Positions 1 to 11,649 of a stretch of DNA of 64,000 nt are shown here, one piece after another; positions within the stretch are counted from its first letter, which is position 1; each line of letters opens with the position of its first letter. The stretch comes from Rhyacophila brunnea (taxonomy: Eukaryota; Arthropoda; Insecta; Trichoptera; Rhyacophilidae), in assembly GCA_022495005.1 (NCBI GenBank), contig JAGYXB010001414.1:1426001-1490000 (forward strand), written 5' to 3'. The notes under the pieces are model-generated. The model was not told the DNA's origin. It searched no databases and saw only the letters and a list, made by a program, of their open reading frames with translations. The position numbers were made by a program, and so were the translations under genes.

Positions 1-290
1 TAATCTTATTTTAATGAAAATAAATATCTACGTATGATTGACAAAGTTTAGTGTGTGTGTGTGTACCTTTGGTGAGTGTACATGGCGCCTGAAGGTGCCG
101 AAAGGCGAAACCCGCGTCGAAAAAAACGACTTAAATGGAATAGTAGGTACAAAACTTAAATACATTAGAATTAAAATAAAATTCTATAAATAATAGTTAT
201 TTTTTCTGGCTAATATAGGTAGATACCGGTCCGCGAAATATTTCTCATATGTTCACCGGGCCGCGGGTATCAAAAGGTTGAAGAACACTG
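1..290. mobile_element. hAT-like element, right end only
   Basis: The segment ends at 276-290 with GGTTGAAGAACACTG, the reverse complement of CAGTGTTCTTCAACC, which resembles the widespread hAT terminus. The inner flank is rich in CCGG/CGCGG, as is common next to such ends. The left end lies outside the window, so no target duplication can be tested; the candidate right duplication is GTTTAGAG at 291-298. A (GT)n run lies at 51-62. Positions 128-173 resemble one arm of the palindrome at 51271-51371. Confidence 0.45.
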
Positions 291-600
291 GTTTAGAGGA
301 CCTAGGTAGGTACCTACTTACCTACCCAGGAAAGTGCGGGGGCCTGTGGTGAAAACGACGAGGTCCAGTAAATACTACTACCCGAGGTAAATGTAGAAGT
401 CAGTGGCAACTGTTAGCTGCGGATATTTCGAAATCCGTAGCGAGTTTATCCAATAAATAAATATTATTTAAAAAAATTATGCCTAAGTAGGTAGGTATTA
501 AAAAATTTAATATTGCCTCTACGTGCTCTCTCGTATCGTGCATCTCGTTGTACACTTGTGTGCCTTTGGCAGCCACTGAATAGATATCACAGCATTTATG
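291..600. other. Unassigned AT-rich spacer
   Basis: It contains a TAGGTAGGTACCTACTTACCTACC palindromic block near 303-328 and no coding similarity I recognise. Confidence 0.4.
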
Positions 601-1680
601 GACCGCACTATGAGAAGGCGTTCGATTCGATAATGAAATGTTCAATACCTACTCGACGCACTCAGAAAACAAAAAATCCCTGGGCGCTATATAAATATTT
701 TCAATAATATATACAGTAGCGCAACAGCATCTGTCAATTTCCATAAACCACAGCGCAGATTTCCTATCAGCAAAGGAGTCCGACAAGGTGATACAATCTC
801 ACCTAAACTATTTACAGCTACCCTTGAAGACTTATTCAGGCAACTCGACTGGAATGACAAAGGGATCCCCATAAATGGGTAATACCTGAGTCATCTGCGC
901 TTTGCCGATGACATAGTAATTTTCTCGCAAGACTCAGAAGACCTCCAAAGCAGAATGCAGGAACTCGCTGAAGTAAGCATGTAGGTTTGAAAATAAATGT
1001 AACAAAGAAGAAAGTCATGTTCAACTGCTTTGCGGGCCAAAAAGAGATCCTCATCAATGGCACTCAGCTCGAACAGGTGAAAAGCTACATTTATCTGGGA
1101 CAACAAGTGTATATAGATGGATGTATATTCGATGAAATTGTTCGCAGAGTAAAGCTAGGCTGGAGTGCTTTTGGCCGCCTGAATAATGTCTTCAAAAGTG
1201 ACCTTCCACTGTGCCTAAAGCGCAAAGTGTTCAACCAGTGTGTGCTTCCCGTGATGACATATGCGTGTGAAACATGGACCCTAAGTAAAAGAGAGATCCA
1301 GAAACTCAGAGTAGCACAACGTGGTATGGAGAGGTGCATGCTGGGTGCATAACGCGAAAGGACAAAAAGAGGAATGAGTGGATAAGGAAGCAGATAAGGG
1401 TTTGCGATGTAATAGAGTTTATTAAAAGCCTTAAATGGAGATGGGCTGGACACATTGCTTGAAGAAGAGACAGTCGTCGGACCAATCTAGTCATCCAGTG
1501 GTATCCAAGAAGTACAAAACGTCCGCAAGGTAGAACTAGAGGCCGCTGGATCGATGAAATAATAAAGTTCTGCGGAAGTACGTGGCAACGCATTGCACAG
1601 GACCGAGAGAAGTGGAAGCAGCTTGAAGAGGCCTTCATCCAGCAGTGGATAGATTCAGGCTGATGATGATGATGATGATG
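600..1680 (+). pseudogene. RTE-type non-LTR retrotransposon, 5'-truncated reverse transcriptase relic
   Basis: This is the C-terminal half of a reverse transcriptase that copies element RNA at the target site. Readable blocks in order are YEKAFDS (about 610-630), GVRQGDTISPKLF (about 775-815), the catalytic FADD box (901-912), the thumb-like IYLGQQV and the MTYACETW block (about 1255-1278), then the RTE-type tail with KWRWAGHIA and RGRWIDE ending in WIDSG and a stop at 1661. The reading frame is broken by a stop near 983, a frameshift at about 1351-1358 and a TGA at 1460. The endonuclease domain and the 5' half of RT are missing. The element ends in TGATGATGATG (1661-1680), a short-repeat 3' tail instead of poly(A), as RTE elements have. 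It is dead. RTE clade is inferred from motifs and tail. Confidence 0.88.
1662..1680 (+). repeat. (GAT)n 3' tail of the RTE relic
   Basis: About six GAT units directly follow the stop codon of the RTE reading frame. This is the microsatellite-like tail typical of RTE-class 3' ends. Confidence 0.75.
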
Positions 1681-2334
1681 GACCGGACGCCACTGGTACT
1701 TATACCCACCAACCTAAATCTCACATATAATTAGGTACCTACTTACAAGTTACAAAGAACAAGATCAAAAGAATTCTCACCCGTAGGCCAAAAACACATT
1801 TCAATAATACTTTATTGCCAGGCTTACTAATGTGCATAATAAATAATACTTAGAAAGATTTATCTCTCACCACATCATGCTACGTGTTTTAATTATGACA
1901 GAACTCGGGAATTCTACAGCGGAAATTGACCCTTGCAGCTATATTTTTAAAAGGATATTCTACCATCATTTCAATGTTTGACTTACGGTAACATAGAAGA
2001 GGAGCGTGGGTTAAATTTATCACGGTCTCACTCAACAAGGGGACGTGATGAATGTTTCCTTTTTTGAATGTTCGGGAAAAGTCGTGGCCGTTCGGAATAT
2101 TTCGTTGACATTGTATTAAAATTCAAGCATGGACATGACACCCGAATAATGTGATAATTTTTGGAATTTATTATTTTTTCCACACATGTAGGACCTACTC
2201 AGCTAGGTAGGTACTTACATATTATTATTATTTATCTAAATATTGTTACCTATCTAATATAATTTAATTAACTTTGTTGAAAATTAATTAATGTTTGGTA
2301 GATAGGTACCTAGCTAGAGCTATTTACATACATT
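1681..2334. other. Unassigned AT-rich DNA
   Basis: I see no gene, no paired inverted repeats and no tandem array beyond scattered TAGGTA/TACCTA blocks (around 2205 and 2300). Confidence 0.4.
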
Positions 2335-3103
2335 TGAGCGTAGTTATAGGTACGCAAAGCAGCCAGTCCACACAAACCTCAAACAGAGATTTTATGTAAA
2401 GTGTGTTTCTTTAAATCCAAAAAGCTTCTCTATACTGTTTATACCTTTTGAATGATAGATATTATATTTATATATATACATACACTTATGATTTTGTGTA
2501 ACTTATAAAGAGAAAAAGGATAAAATCTATGAAATTTTGGTGTTTTAGCAGTCCAGGCTGTTAGGCTTAGAATGTTCATTTTTGATTGCAGCTAACTCTT
2601 ATTTTTGCATCTATTTTCTTAAAAAAAAACCTTCTAAGTTACTCAAGTATTATGGGAATTTCAAAGTTCTGAAAATAATTCAAAAAACTTGTAAATTATA
2701 CATTAATATTTAGGTGCCTGGCACTAATTTTTACATGAAAAATCTATATATTATAATATAATATAATAAAATGAAAAAATAATGTACCTAATTGAGAAAA
2801 TAATGTTTAGGTATTAATTGATGTGGCTGCTTTTTGCAGATCGAATATGGCATATTTTTAGACCGCATTTATAAGACATTTTTGTATGACAGCAGCTTGG
2901 TTGGTTTATGCAAATCGAAAATGCCATATTCTGCGATTTGTAAAATCTTTAAAACGCATTTAGGTAGGTATATGAGATTTTTGTATGATAGAAGCTTGGC
3001 TGTTTTGTGCAGAATGTAAAACAAACGTGTGAGATTATGGAAATCACAATAACTCATTTTTTTCAAAATTGTGGCCTGACTGCTTTGTGTATAACTACGC
3101 TCA
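2335..3103. mobile_element. Inverted-repeat DNA element (MITE), about 770 bp, with internal tandem units
   Basis: TGAGCGTAGTTATA followed by CGCAAAGCAG (2335-2365) is mirrored at the right end by CTGCTTTGTG then TATAACTACGCTCA (3080-3103), an inverted repeat of roughly 30 bp. The right half holds about two units of a repeat of around 100 bp (roughly 2822-3015); the units share a TTTTTGTATGA segment followed by GCTTGG and a TGCAGA/TGCAAA block. No transposase is readable. No convincing target duplication was found, so the superfamily is unassigned. Confidence 0.6.
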
Positions 3104-3204
3104 TTTTATCTCTGATTTAGAACGTTTTCACGTTTTTTACATCAATAAACTTTGTAGTAGAACACAGGTAATGGTTATCGATCGGTTAACCTTCTACCAG
3201 TAGC

Positions 3205-3800
3205 AAGTATTACTCCAAAGCCTAGAAAGAGTGGACGAGTTTGTATATCTGGGATCGACCGTTAGTGGAACAGGCGGATGTGGAGTAGAGATTAGAAGGC
3301 GCACACAGGAAAAATGACGAATGAAAAACGTCAAAATGGCAGATCGGGGAATGTTAATTATTGTCATGAAAATGAAGCTTGTGCAAATATTAGTGTTCTC
3401 CATATTTTTGTACTTTGTCGAGTCATGACCTGAGGGAAAGGGAACGTAGGGCAATTAATCCCTTCGAAATGTGGTTTCTTGAACAGAGCACAGGACGAAC
3501 CTGTCAATTATCCAGAGACTACACATGATGGAACGGCTCTCGACAACATGTTTGAGAGACGCATTATGCAGTTTTTTGACATTTTGTTTAGCGCGGACCG
3601 GATAACCAGGAGAGACTGGTGGTTTTTGTTAGACTGCATGGAAGGCGAAACAGAGGACGAGCAACCAATAGAAGGAGCTTAGATGAATTCGAGGTGGAAA
3701 ATCTTGGTCAGTTAAAAGATAACGGAATATCATGGTGGTCACGATTCTCAGCCATGAGGGAACGACTAAAAAGAGAGAATACTGAATAGGTATCTACAAT
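3205..3800 (+). pseudogene. RTE-type retrotransposon 3' fragments
   Basis: Positions 3211-3300 read as the RT thumb block (VDEFVYLGSTVSG, then CGVEIRRR). Positions 3479-3682 give an open frame with DEPVNYPETT, FERRIMQFFDIL and RDWWF, followed in another frame by the tail WWSRFSAMRERLKREN (to about 3786). This corresponds to the C-terminal tail also seen at 56930-57360, where RGRGRASARWSD is better preserved. The sequence between the thumb and tail blocks has decayed, and frameshifts separate the pieces. The open frame at 3479-3682 is therefore not a host gene. Confidence 0.7.
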
Positions 3801-4600
3801 AAAGAGTGCCTAGTTGCTAGCAAAATCGACTGATGTTGGGATCGACGTTCCCTATAATTTTTCTATTGTGTGTGCTGATCATCAACGCATCTGAGCAGGA
3901 TTGGTGGCCCCCGGTGCGGTAAATTTACACCCCCCCCCCCCCACCCACAAACACACACATACAATTTTTCATTAAAACTTATATTTTTAAGCTATTTATT
4001 AATTTCAGTGATTTTATATAATAATAATACCAACAACGATGATTTTTGAAGTAGGTAAATAAAAAAATAGGAAAAATTATTGTAAGAACTGTGATGTTTT
4101 TACAATAAGGACTACTACGAGACTGTACTGACCTCAGAGTAATGATATAGGTATGGAGAGGGCCTATTTTTCAGCAAAATGAAGCTGCGTTTCTAGCGTA
4201 TAACGAACAGTAGAACAACGATTTTATTATTATCAACTTAACTATGAAACGTTATACCATCGTCAAACACTAAGAAGTGTAGAGGAGCCGACGCATAGGT
4301 GGTCATTGATAAACACTAAAATACGTACCTACCTATCTTCTTTTCGTATACTTTTACTAACCAATAATTGTGACATAAATAAATATTCAATTTTATTTTC
4401 AAGAATTTATTCCAAAAGGAGATATATTGTCAACTCTTACAAATATGGGCTTATTGTTCTAATTAGAAAATAAAGTAGGTAGATACGATGTAAAAAAGAA
4501 ACTAACATTTTAAAGCTAGCTAATTACCCTTGACACACAAATACGTAATTTACCACTATGTAATATTGAATTGTGGTTTTTTACGATAAAACACCTTACT
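3801..4600. other. Unassigned DNA with a C-run and a dispersed repeat copy
   Basis: A homopolymeric C run lies near 3930-3945, followed by CA-rich DNA. Positions 4299-4354 match 16443-16496 closely (GATAAACACTAAAATACGTA, then TCTTCTTTTCGTATACTTT). No coding sequence is recognised. Confidence 0.5.
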
Positions 4601-4611
4601 AACAACTATGA

Positions 4612-4870
4612 TACAGCCAACTGCATAACTACGTACAATTTATTGGGCACGCTGGACACGTTATTAGATGGGATGGAGAGCTCTTCATAAAGTTTATGAA
4701 GGAACCGCTGTAAGTACTCGGTCACCGGAGGAGATGAGTGGAAAACGTCAAGAGGGACGCAGAGACGCTTAATGTGATCGACTGGAGAGAGAAAGTTCGG
4801 GATAGAGTACCTGGAGGACGGTTGTGCAATCGGCAATGGACCTGAATGGTCTGTAGAGCTAAGTATAATT
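4612..4870 (+). pseudogene. Non-LTR retrotransposon C-terminal fragment
   Basis: Translations across frames give GHAGHVIRWDGE, then VENVKRDAETLNVIDWREKVRDR, then TVVQSAMDLNGL near 4815-4850. This follows the usual order of the tail of RTE/CR1-like RT proteins (a GH-R-D block, then DWR-A-DR, then a WR-V-A block). Stops and at least two frame changes make it non-functional. A related end (GGAGGAAGGTTAAGCAGTCG, then GACCTGAATGG) occurs at 25555-25600. Confidence 0.6.
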
Positions 4871-5568
4871 ATTACCTTCTTAATTTTTTGAAATGTGATT
4901 GAAACCTATTTTTCTTAAGAAGTAGGCTTTAATTAAATGTTTAATTTAAATAATGAGTCAGTGCTAGCTGGGTAGGTATGTACTTATGTTAGCAACGAAA
5001 TTATTAATTAGTAGAATCGAGATTATTATCTTGCCACCCAGTAGGTACCTAATTAATTTATGGATTTGTATTGGGAATGGGAATATAGGTACACTTAGGT
5101 ATCAATGCGCAAAATGGTTTTTTTTTCAGATATGATGTTTTGTACCTACCTATCGCATTTTGATAACGAATATTATATTTTACATGCAGTATGATAGATA
5201 CTATTTTACGTGGTAGTATGTGTGTACCTCGCTGCGCGCACTCACATTTTTTTTCGCGATCGTCTGACTGCAAAGCCAGCCGCAATAAATCGCGACAATT
5301 TCTCTGACAATGCAGATAGTCGACTTGCTCGCCGACATATTATTATTATGCTGCTGTTAGTGCAACCGTACTAACTGCACCGCAGAAGGATCGACAATCA
5401 GTGGTGTGCGAATATATCTAAGATACCACAGTCATTTGTTAAAGTTAATTTAAATACTTGCGAGAATTTACTAAACATATGGAAGAGTTGTCATGAAAGA
5501 CACACTTTTTGTCAAAATTAAATATTAAAAAATTAAAACGATAGATAATATATTATGATTATCTACCA
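4871..5568. other. Unassigned AT-rich DNA
   Basis: There is no recognisable gene. A GC-richer patch near 5225-5335 contains several CpG steps but no interpretable structure. Confidence 0.4.
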
Positions 5569-5875
5569 GTGGGTTTATTCTATGCTTATCGACCGCTAAA
5601 GTGATAAAGTGATAAATATTATCAAACTTAGGGTAGGTTTGTATCAAAATATTAGCACTTATTGTAACAATTACACGAAGTTGGTTTTTATTGTTGCAAT
5701 AAGTGCTATATTTTAACAGCACCTATCTTGCTGCTGTTAAAATATCACACTTATTGCAACAATAAAACCAGCTTCGTGTAATTGTTACAATAAGTGCTAA
5801 TATTTTGATACAAACCTACCCTAAGTTTGATACTATTTATCAATTTAGTGTTCGATAAGTATAGAATAGACCCAC
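5569..5875. repeat. Long palindrome (MITE-like), about 307 bp
   Basis: GTGGGTTTATTCTATGCTTA at 5569 is mirrored by ATAGAATAGACCCAC ending at 5875, and the arms pair almost throughout (including AATTGTTACAATAAGTGCTA) to a centre near 5722. It contains no reading frame of its own; open frames in it are shadows. Pieces with the same TAGCACTTATTGTAACAATT core recur at 47866-48030. Confidence 0.8.
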
Positions 5876-5879
5876 AGGA

Positions 5880-6612
5880 GGTCAATTCACGACTGAAGCA
5901 CGAGTGACCAGTTGCGCAAACTTTACACAACTTGCTTCAACTGTAGCATATTAAAAGTCGACCGCTGGGTGTCACTAGGCCAGGCTTTGGTAGTACACAT
6001 GCTTTCACGGTAGGGGCGCTCGCAACTCTCCGTTTGACATAATAAACGTCAGATTTCGTATCGTACGTAATATTGGAGAAAGCTGTTGATCTATTGTTTT
6101 ACATTTACCACTTATTACCACATATTACCGCTAAAATTATTATTTCGTGTTTCAATTCTCATTTAAGGATGTATTTATTGTGATTTTGTAATACAGAAAC
6201 ACACATGTTTGTTTGCAAAATACAACGGAAATTCCGTGTTGTAATATTGTTATATTGGAGACGTAACTAGCGTGTTTAAAGATTAATTGGTTACGTACTT
6301 CAACAATGAATGATTTAATCATGCAACGTTAACGGTAAGTACTGATTAAATATGAAGCCATTACCAAAATGGATAAAAATGTTATTTAATTTGACAATAG
6401 TGCCGTTTGACATGTTTACTTTCTATCTTACTCTAACGCATGGACATGAGGTATAAGCATGTTGAATGCTTTCTCACTCGCACTTATATGCCGTTTATCC
6501 GTTTCACGCGAAGCTCTGTACACCCAATATCTCCTGTAAAACTAAAAATTTTACGAGCTTCAATTGAAGCGGTTCGGTGACGAGTTTTGCACTGCTTCAT
6601 TCAGGAATCGCC
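5880..6612. mobile_element. Possible inverted-repeat element
   Basis: The left end GTCAATTCACGACTGAAGCA, then CGAGTGACC, resembles the reverse complement of the right end (GGTGACGAGTTTTGCACTGC, then TTCATTCAGGAATCGCC). The match is imperfect, with a gap, and I found no target duplication. The interior has no recognisable coding. Confidence 0.3.
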
Positions 6613-6870
6613 GTCCAGGTAGGCAGGTAAGTAAAGTTGTAGGTACTTACCTACCTAATAGGTACATATTAATTTTATGAATTAAATTAAAATGGAAAAC
6701 GGCTCTTTTACAACCACTTGACTTGACTGTATTGAAAGAACCACAATCTGAGTATATTACTACCAATGACATTATTAATGGACGACGCACTCAATACAGT
6801 AGCTAGCAAGTAAATTCGCGCATTCGCATGTATAGGTAGACGTCACGCAATTCCATTATGCGATATCATG

Positions 6871-7066
6871 AATCGGGAATTTATAGCAATATGACCTTTA
6901 TTGTAATGGCGTTAGAGCAGTGTTTCTAATGTCAATGTTCATTTGAGCGAACCTGTTCGAACCGAACCATTCGGCAGACCCAACAAAAAGCATCAGGAAT
7001 TTATAGCAATATCACCTTTATTGTAATGGCGTCAGAACAGATTATGCCATTCGGCAGACCCGACAA
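6871..7066. repeat. Two-unit tandem duplication, about 120-bp spacing
   Basis: GGAATTTATAGCAATAT(G/C)ACC plus TTTATTGTAATGGCGT occurs at 6875-6920 and again at 6995-7040. CCATTCGGCAGACCC occurs at 6967 and again at 7047. The copies differ at a few bases. Confidence 0.75.
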
Positions 7067-7461
7067 TAAAGTGAGTGTCATTTTTTTTCCCAGATGATTC
7101 GTCCATATTAATGTCATTGACTACTACCTACCTACTGGTTTCGGTGGCGAATGGCTCTTTCATGGCAACTCCCAAATGGATACCCACAACAAATATTGCC
7201 AATCAATGCAAGTTACTTTCAATAGTGTGGGCACCTACCTAAATAGAGACAACAGGGTCTGGAAATTCTAGGAGTCTTCTCAAAGCTAGTAGGTAAGCCT
7301 CATAAAAGTCACATTGTCTAAATTTATGATCAATAATTATAATATGGAATCAATAGCGATAATAGGTAAGTATGTATCTAGGTACCTACATATATGTCAA
7401 AAATAAGCTAACAAATATTATTTTGATCGGACTAGGAAGGCCATAAATCGTGTAATATGCG

Positions 7462-7618
7462 TAAAGCAGCATTTAGAGACCAAGCGAACGAATGTTTGTT
7501 CTTCCTCCACTCCAGCGAAATTATTAATGCTCGCTTAACAAAAAGCGTTTACGTCAAGAGAATTTCGCTGGAGTGGGGGAAGAACAAACATTCACTCGTT
7601 TGGTCTAAATCCGACTTA
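7462..7618. mobile_element. Palindromic MITE, 157 bp
   Basis: Arms of about 60 bp (7462-7522 and 7561-7618) are near-perfect inverted copies, sharing GAATGTTTGTTCTTC and CACTCCAGCGAAATT with their complements. A 38-bp spacer separates them. Outer dinucleotides TA/TA are compatible with a TA-targeting (Tc1/mariner or pogo) family. The open frame across it is only a by-product of the palindrome. Confidence 0.75.
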
Positions 7619-9654
7619 AGAGGACCTATGGATAGTAATAATAAGCAGATACCTATACCTAATGTGCTTACGCAGATGACATACCTAGTTATGAGTTCTG
7701 AGTCAATCCAAATTACAATAACACATTGAAAAAGGAGGCTGAATAATATTATTTACGCACTTAAATGGTAGTCACACAAGAAAAGGAAATACCACAGAAC
7801 ATAATGATGTAGGTATAGACCATAATGTAAAAGTTTATGTACATACCTACCTAAGGCAGTAAAATATAATTACTATAAACATATCCGTGCACGAATACTC
7901 TACTATAAAGCAAACCCTTCATAATATCTGCAAATATATAAAACTATCTTTGGACAAACTTCAGAAAATGGGGCATACAGATGAAAAACGAATCATCACG
8001 TCCTGTACCTACATCGTAATGAACACCAAACCATTTGTAAATTCTGCATATGTACATTGAAAACATGTCTGATTACAGGGCTCCAAAAATCCTGACCAGA
8101 TGGGTAGGTATGTCAACGAACGCGAACTAGAGGTGATCAAGAACGAGGAACGAGGTGGAGTGACTGTGTATAAAAGACCATTGGAGCAAATTGGGATTTG
8201 GTGCCTCCATATACGTATATGTTTGAAGTTATATTTTACCAAAGACTTATTTAGCATTTTACAAAAAAACATACCTAATCCCCTGTTTGATTAACATTAA
8301 ACCTACCATACCATTAATTCTTTCAAAATATTTTCTGAGAACAATTTATGCGAATTGCAAATAATATTATTCTTCATAGTCAGTCATAATATAATTTACC
8401 TACATTGTTACTTTGAGTAGGTAGGTAGGTACACAACAAAGATTTTGGAAGTTCCCATTCCTTTTTTTTACACCACTTAGGTACCTACCTACTGGGCACC
8501 TGATATTGCAGGAATGCGTCACGAAGTCACAAACCTAGTGGCTCTCAACAGTGACCTGCTCCTAACAGTCTTAACGATTATTTGGTTTAAACAAATTAAA
8601 TGTAGGTACCTGAGTAGGTACAATATAAATTAAAATAATTACAAGATAAAAGAACTTTTTATATGCAATGTTTTTAAATTTTCTGTTGAATCATATAAAC
8701 TTAATTGACTAGCTTAAACGATCAAAAAAAATTGTACTTGATAGAAATACTGAATAATTAAATGTCATTTCATATTGATTTCCATAGTAACGCACGTATG
8801 TATTATTTAATAATTTAGTTGCTAGGACCCCACCAGCAACCGAATTAACTAAAAATGAATTCAATTCTACTTAAACATGGCTAAAAGTATTAAAAAAATG
8901 AATTGGCATCGTGTTCTGATACCTATATTATAAAAGTTTCAAATGTCTAGCTAGTCGGAGAGTTAGCTAAAAATCGATTGCAAGATTTGTACCGGACAAA
9001 CAACCACCGGACAAATAAGAATACGACCTAATAAAAACGTTGTAATAAAATAGAACATTTTAGTCGCACCGCCTTTCTCGTGATGCCATAATCACGGGAT
9101 TATTTTGCCTTTTGGGTCCAGCGCTGACAGCTTAAACACAATTATGGAAAAGTAATGTCATATGAAAAATAATCAATGTTTGTAATTTTAGGACACTGAC
9201 GACGATCTCCATATTTGAAGGTTGAGCGAATGGGCAACAACTGTCTCTCGTATAAAATCTGTTAAGAAACCTCGTCAGGGGTAGAGACATTGTACCTATT
9301 GTAGTCAATGCTAACGTAGATGATCATTTATCATTATAAACAGGTTATGCATCAACTATCTAACTACATAGGGATCTATAAAATAATTTAGGGTAGGCAG
9401 GTAGCAACCTCTTTAATAGGTAGGTACTTCTCTGGCCATAATTATTATGCATTCTTATTAAATCACTAAACTTAGTTGCGAACCTCTTTCAGAAATCAGA
9501 ATAAGTGTTTGCCGACATCGGTACCGGTTTTCCATATCCGACGTCAAGTAGTGTCTCTCTCCCTCACTCTTCGCCCCCTCTCGTCCTCACTACCCTCTCA
9601 TACTCTTTCTTGGTTTCTTCGCACACAAAGAAACGGGGAGCTCGCGCCAATATA
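7619..9654. other. Unassigned AT-rich DNA
   Basis: It holds several TAGGTAGGTA/TACCTACC blocks (around 7850, 8420, 8490, 9415) and a pyrimidine-rich patch at about 9555-9610. Short open frames at 8009-8294 overlap on both strands and resemble nothing I know. No element ends could be paired. Confidence 0.4.
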
Positions 9655-11516
9655 GGGTAAGGTTGCTATGATTGGACCACTTAAGTTTGTGATGATGTAA
9701 CTCATCAAATATCATTGATAAAATAAAACAAATTGTTGATTTCAATGTATTATTTACTTTATTATGTATACACTTAGCATCAGTCCAATAAAATTAACCA
9801 TTTTCGAGATTTAACAAGAAAACCACATTTTTGTTTGTTGCCGTCTTTGGACCTCATACTCCTTGATTGGACCACTAGGTTTCCATCATTGGACTTTGAA
9901 AAAATAATAATAATTTACACACGTGGTCCAATCAAGGTGATTTATAATAATATTTTATAACAATGAAACAAAAGTACATTTTAATAATAGTAGGTATCGT
10001 ATATTATAATAGTAATAATAATACATGTAGATAATGATTATTTATGTTTTGCATATAGGACAAATATATTTTGTACACCTTTACTAACGCAAGCGCAGAC
10101 TTCGTGGATCCAGGCTTGACACATTAGGCATTGTATCATATCCTCTACGGAACACTGGAGGCTGATTTTGCAAAACCATTTCTCAATATCTTTATTGCAT
10201 TTTTGACTTGAAGTTTTTTTTTTACTTTTTCTCCTTTTGTTTCGGCGTCTTGACACTTGTCAATTCGATGTCAATTCCGTCTGGGTTGAAAGCAAATATT
10301 GAACCAGGTGGTGCTCCATCTTTCAATTCATCCTTTGCTCTCTTCCGTTTAAATATGATAAGCGGAGGAACGAATAAGCCAGCAGCATTGGCACAGCATA
10401 CAGCTGTGGTCGTTGCCACGTTCTCCACTAGTGATTGCTCCAACTTGGTGCTTACCCTTCAATGCCAAAAATTTTCTAGGTTTTTTCTGCACGTTGGAGA
10501 GACCCGTTTCATCAATGTTGAATACACGCCGACCATCGTTAATGTCATGCATATCTATAGATGTCTGAAGTTTATCAAAAAAATCTTTAACTGTAGCTTG
10601 ATTAAATCCGGTAGCTCTGTTGAATGAAGTAGCTCTCGGTTGTCGTAGGCTCAAGTTCGGACACCGGTTCATAAACCCGTAATACCATTTCTTTCCCGCA
10701 ATTCGCTTTTCTTTATTAAATCTATTCTTTATATTATTTTGCTCAGCTAATTGAAATGCAAATCGCCTGACATCTACTGGAGTGATACCATACAAACAAC
10801 TTTCAAGCTCGAAAATGTGTTCGCAAAGCTCTGTCTCTAATTCTAATGGTAGATCACCTTCGGAACCAACTATCTGAATTTCTTCTTTGGCTTTTTAATT
10901 GCTTCCATCTAGTCTTCGTTTCAGTGTCGCTTTAGGAACTCCAAGAATTCGACTTGCCTCGTTCAAACCTACTCCTTTTTTCCTTAATGCCTGTAATGCC
11001 AATTACATGCTGGGCTCATTCCAGGTATAGTAATTCCCTCTCTTCGCCATTCAGGAATGCAAAAAAAATATAATGTGAAAAATGTTATAAAATCGTTCCT
11101 ATGATTGGACCGGTCCAATGGTAGATGTTACCCATGGTCCAATGATAGCAACTACGGGTGCTGTCACAAAAACAAGTTTAAAAAAAAAACCAAAGTATTA
11201 ACGTAACAACTATTATCATAGTTGCAAATAGTAATAAATTACCTTATATAATTGATGTAAGTTCAACCAAATATAGTTAATGGAATCATACTTACATTCG
11301 TTTTAGTTTTACCTGATTGTTATATTTTAAGCACGATGGACACACCAACGAATGTGACTCATTTACCACGTCCAAGATGAGACTGAAAAAAAAGAGGCGC
11401 GAAAGAGGCATGGAAAGCTTGCTTTGTGAGGTCACTGATGGTTTCTAACGTCTTTTATTTCTGATATACCTACGTGGTCCAATGAAAGCACTGGTCCAAT
11501 GATCGCAACCTTCCCC
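9655..11516 (-). mobile_element. Pogo/Tigger-like DNA transposon, 1862 bp
   Basis: GGGTAAGGTTGCTATGATTG at 9655 is mirrored by CAATGATCGCAACCTTCCCC ending at 11516, and TA dinucleotides flank both ends (9653-9654 and 11517-11518), as expected for Tc1/mariner/pogo insertion. GGTCCAAT-type motifs are repeated inside both ends (also near 9870, 9925, 11105, 11140 and 11475), possible transposase-binding repeats. It carries the degenerate transposase annotated at 10038-11050 on the minus strand. Confidence 0.88.
10038..11050 (-). pseudogene. Pipsqueak-HTH / DDE_1 transposase, degenerate and internally deleted
   Basis: This is the element's cut-and-paste transposase, read from 11050 leftwards. The N terminus MAKRGNYYTWNEPSM runs into a TAA where homologues usually have glutamine. 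The HTH_psq block follows (KKGVGLNEASRILGVPKATL), a second stop, then GITPVDVRRFAFQLAEQ, a CENP-B-type HTH with GKKWYYGFMNRCP, and the first catalytic aspartate in FNIDETG (10503-10520). A frameshift near 10410 moves the frame to TAVCCANAAGLFVPPLIIFK and GAPPGSIFAFNPDG. The later DDE aspartates are absent, and the sequence jumps to a Lys-rich linker and a Cys/His zinc-binding tail (WFCKISLQCS, CLMCQAWIHEVCAC). It could not be active. The family is well supported by domain order; host domestication is very unlikely given the stops. Confidence 0.9.
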
Positions 11517-11593
11517 TAATATGATAAAAAAGTTGTTTTTGTAGACGCTAATGTCTAATACAAGACTTTTGTATAAAATTTATATTTCTTTTA

Positions 11594-11643
11594 ATAATTT
11601 CTAAAAATATCGATGATTTATATTATAAATCATCGATATTTTT
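11594..11643. repeat. Near-perfect AT hairpin
   Basis: AAAAATATCGATGATTTATA is followed directly by its complement TATAAATCATCGATATTTTT. The arms pair with essentially no loop. Confidence 0.75.
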
Positions 11644-11649
11644 AAAGAA

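Noticed and set aside
1091..1638. Open frames on the minus strand across 1091-1638
   Set aside because: They lie antisense to the RTE reverse transcriptase and carry none of its motifs; shadows.
3930..3953. C-run as a structured element
   Set aside because: A simple homopolymer with CA-rich flank; nothing beyond low complexity.
10208..10627. 139-residue plus-strand open frame
   Set aside because: It is antisense to the psq/DDE transposase, which has recognisable motifs on the minus strand.
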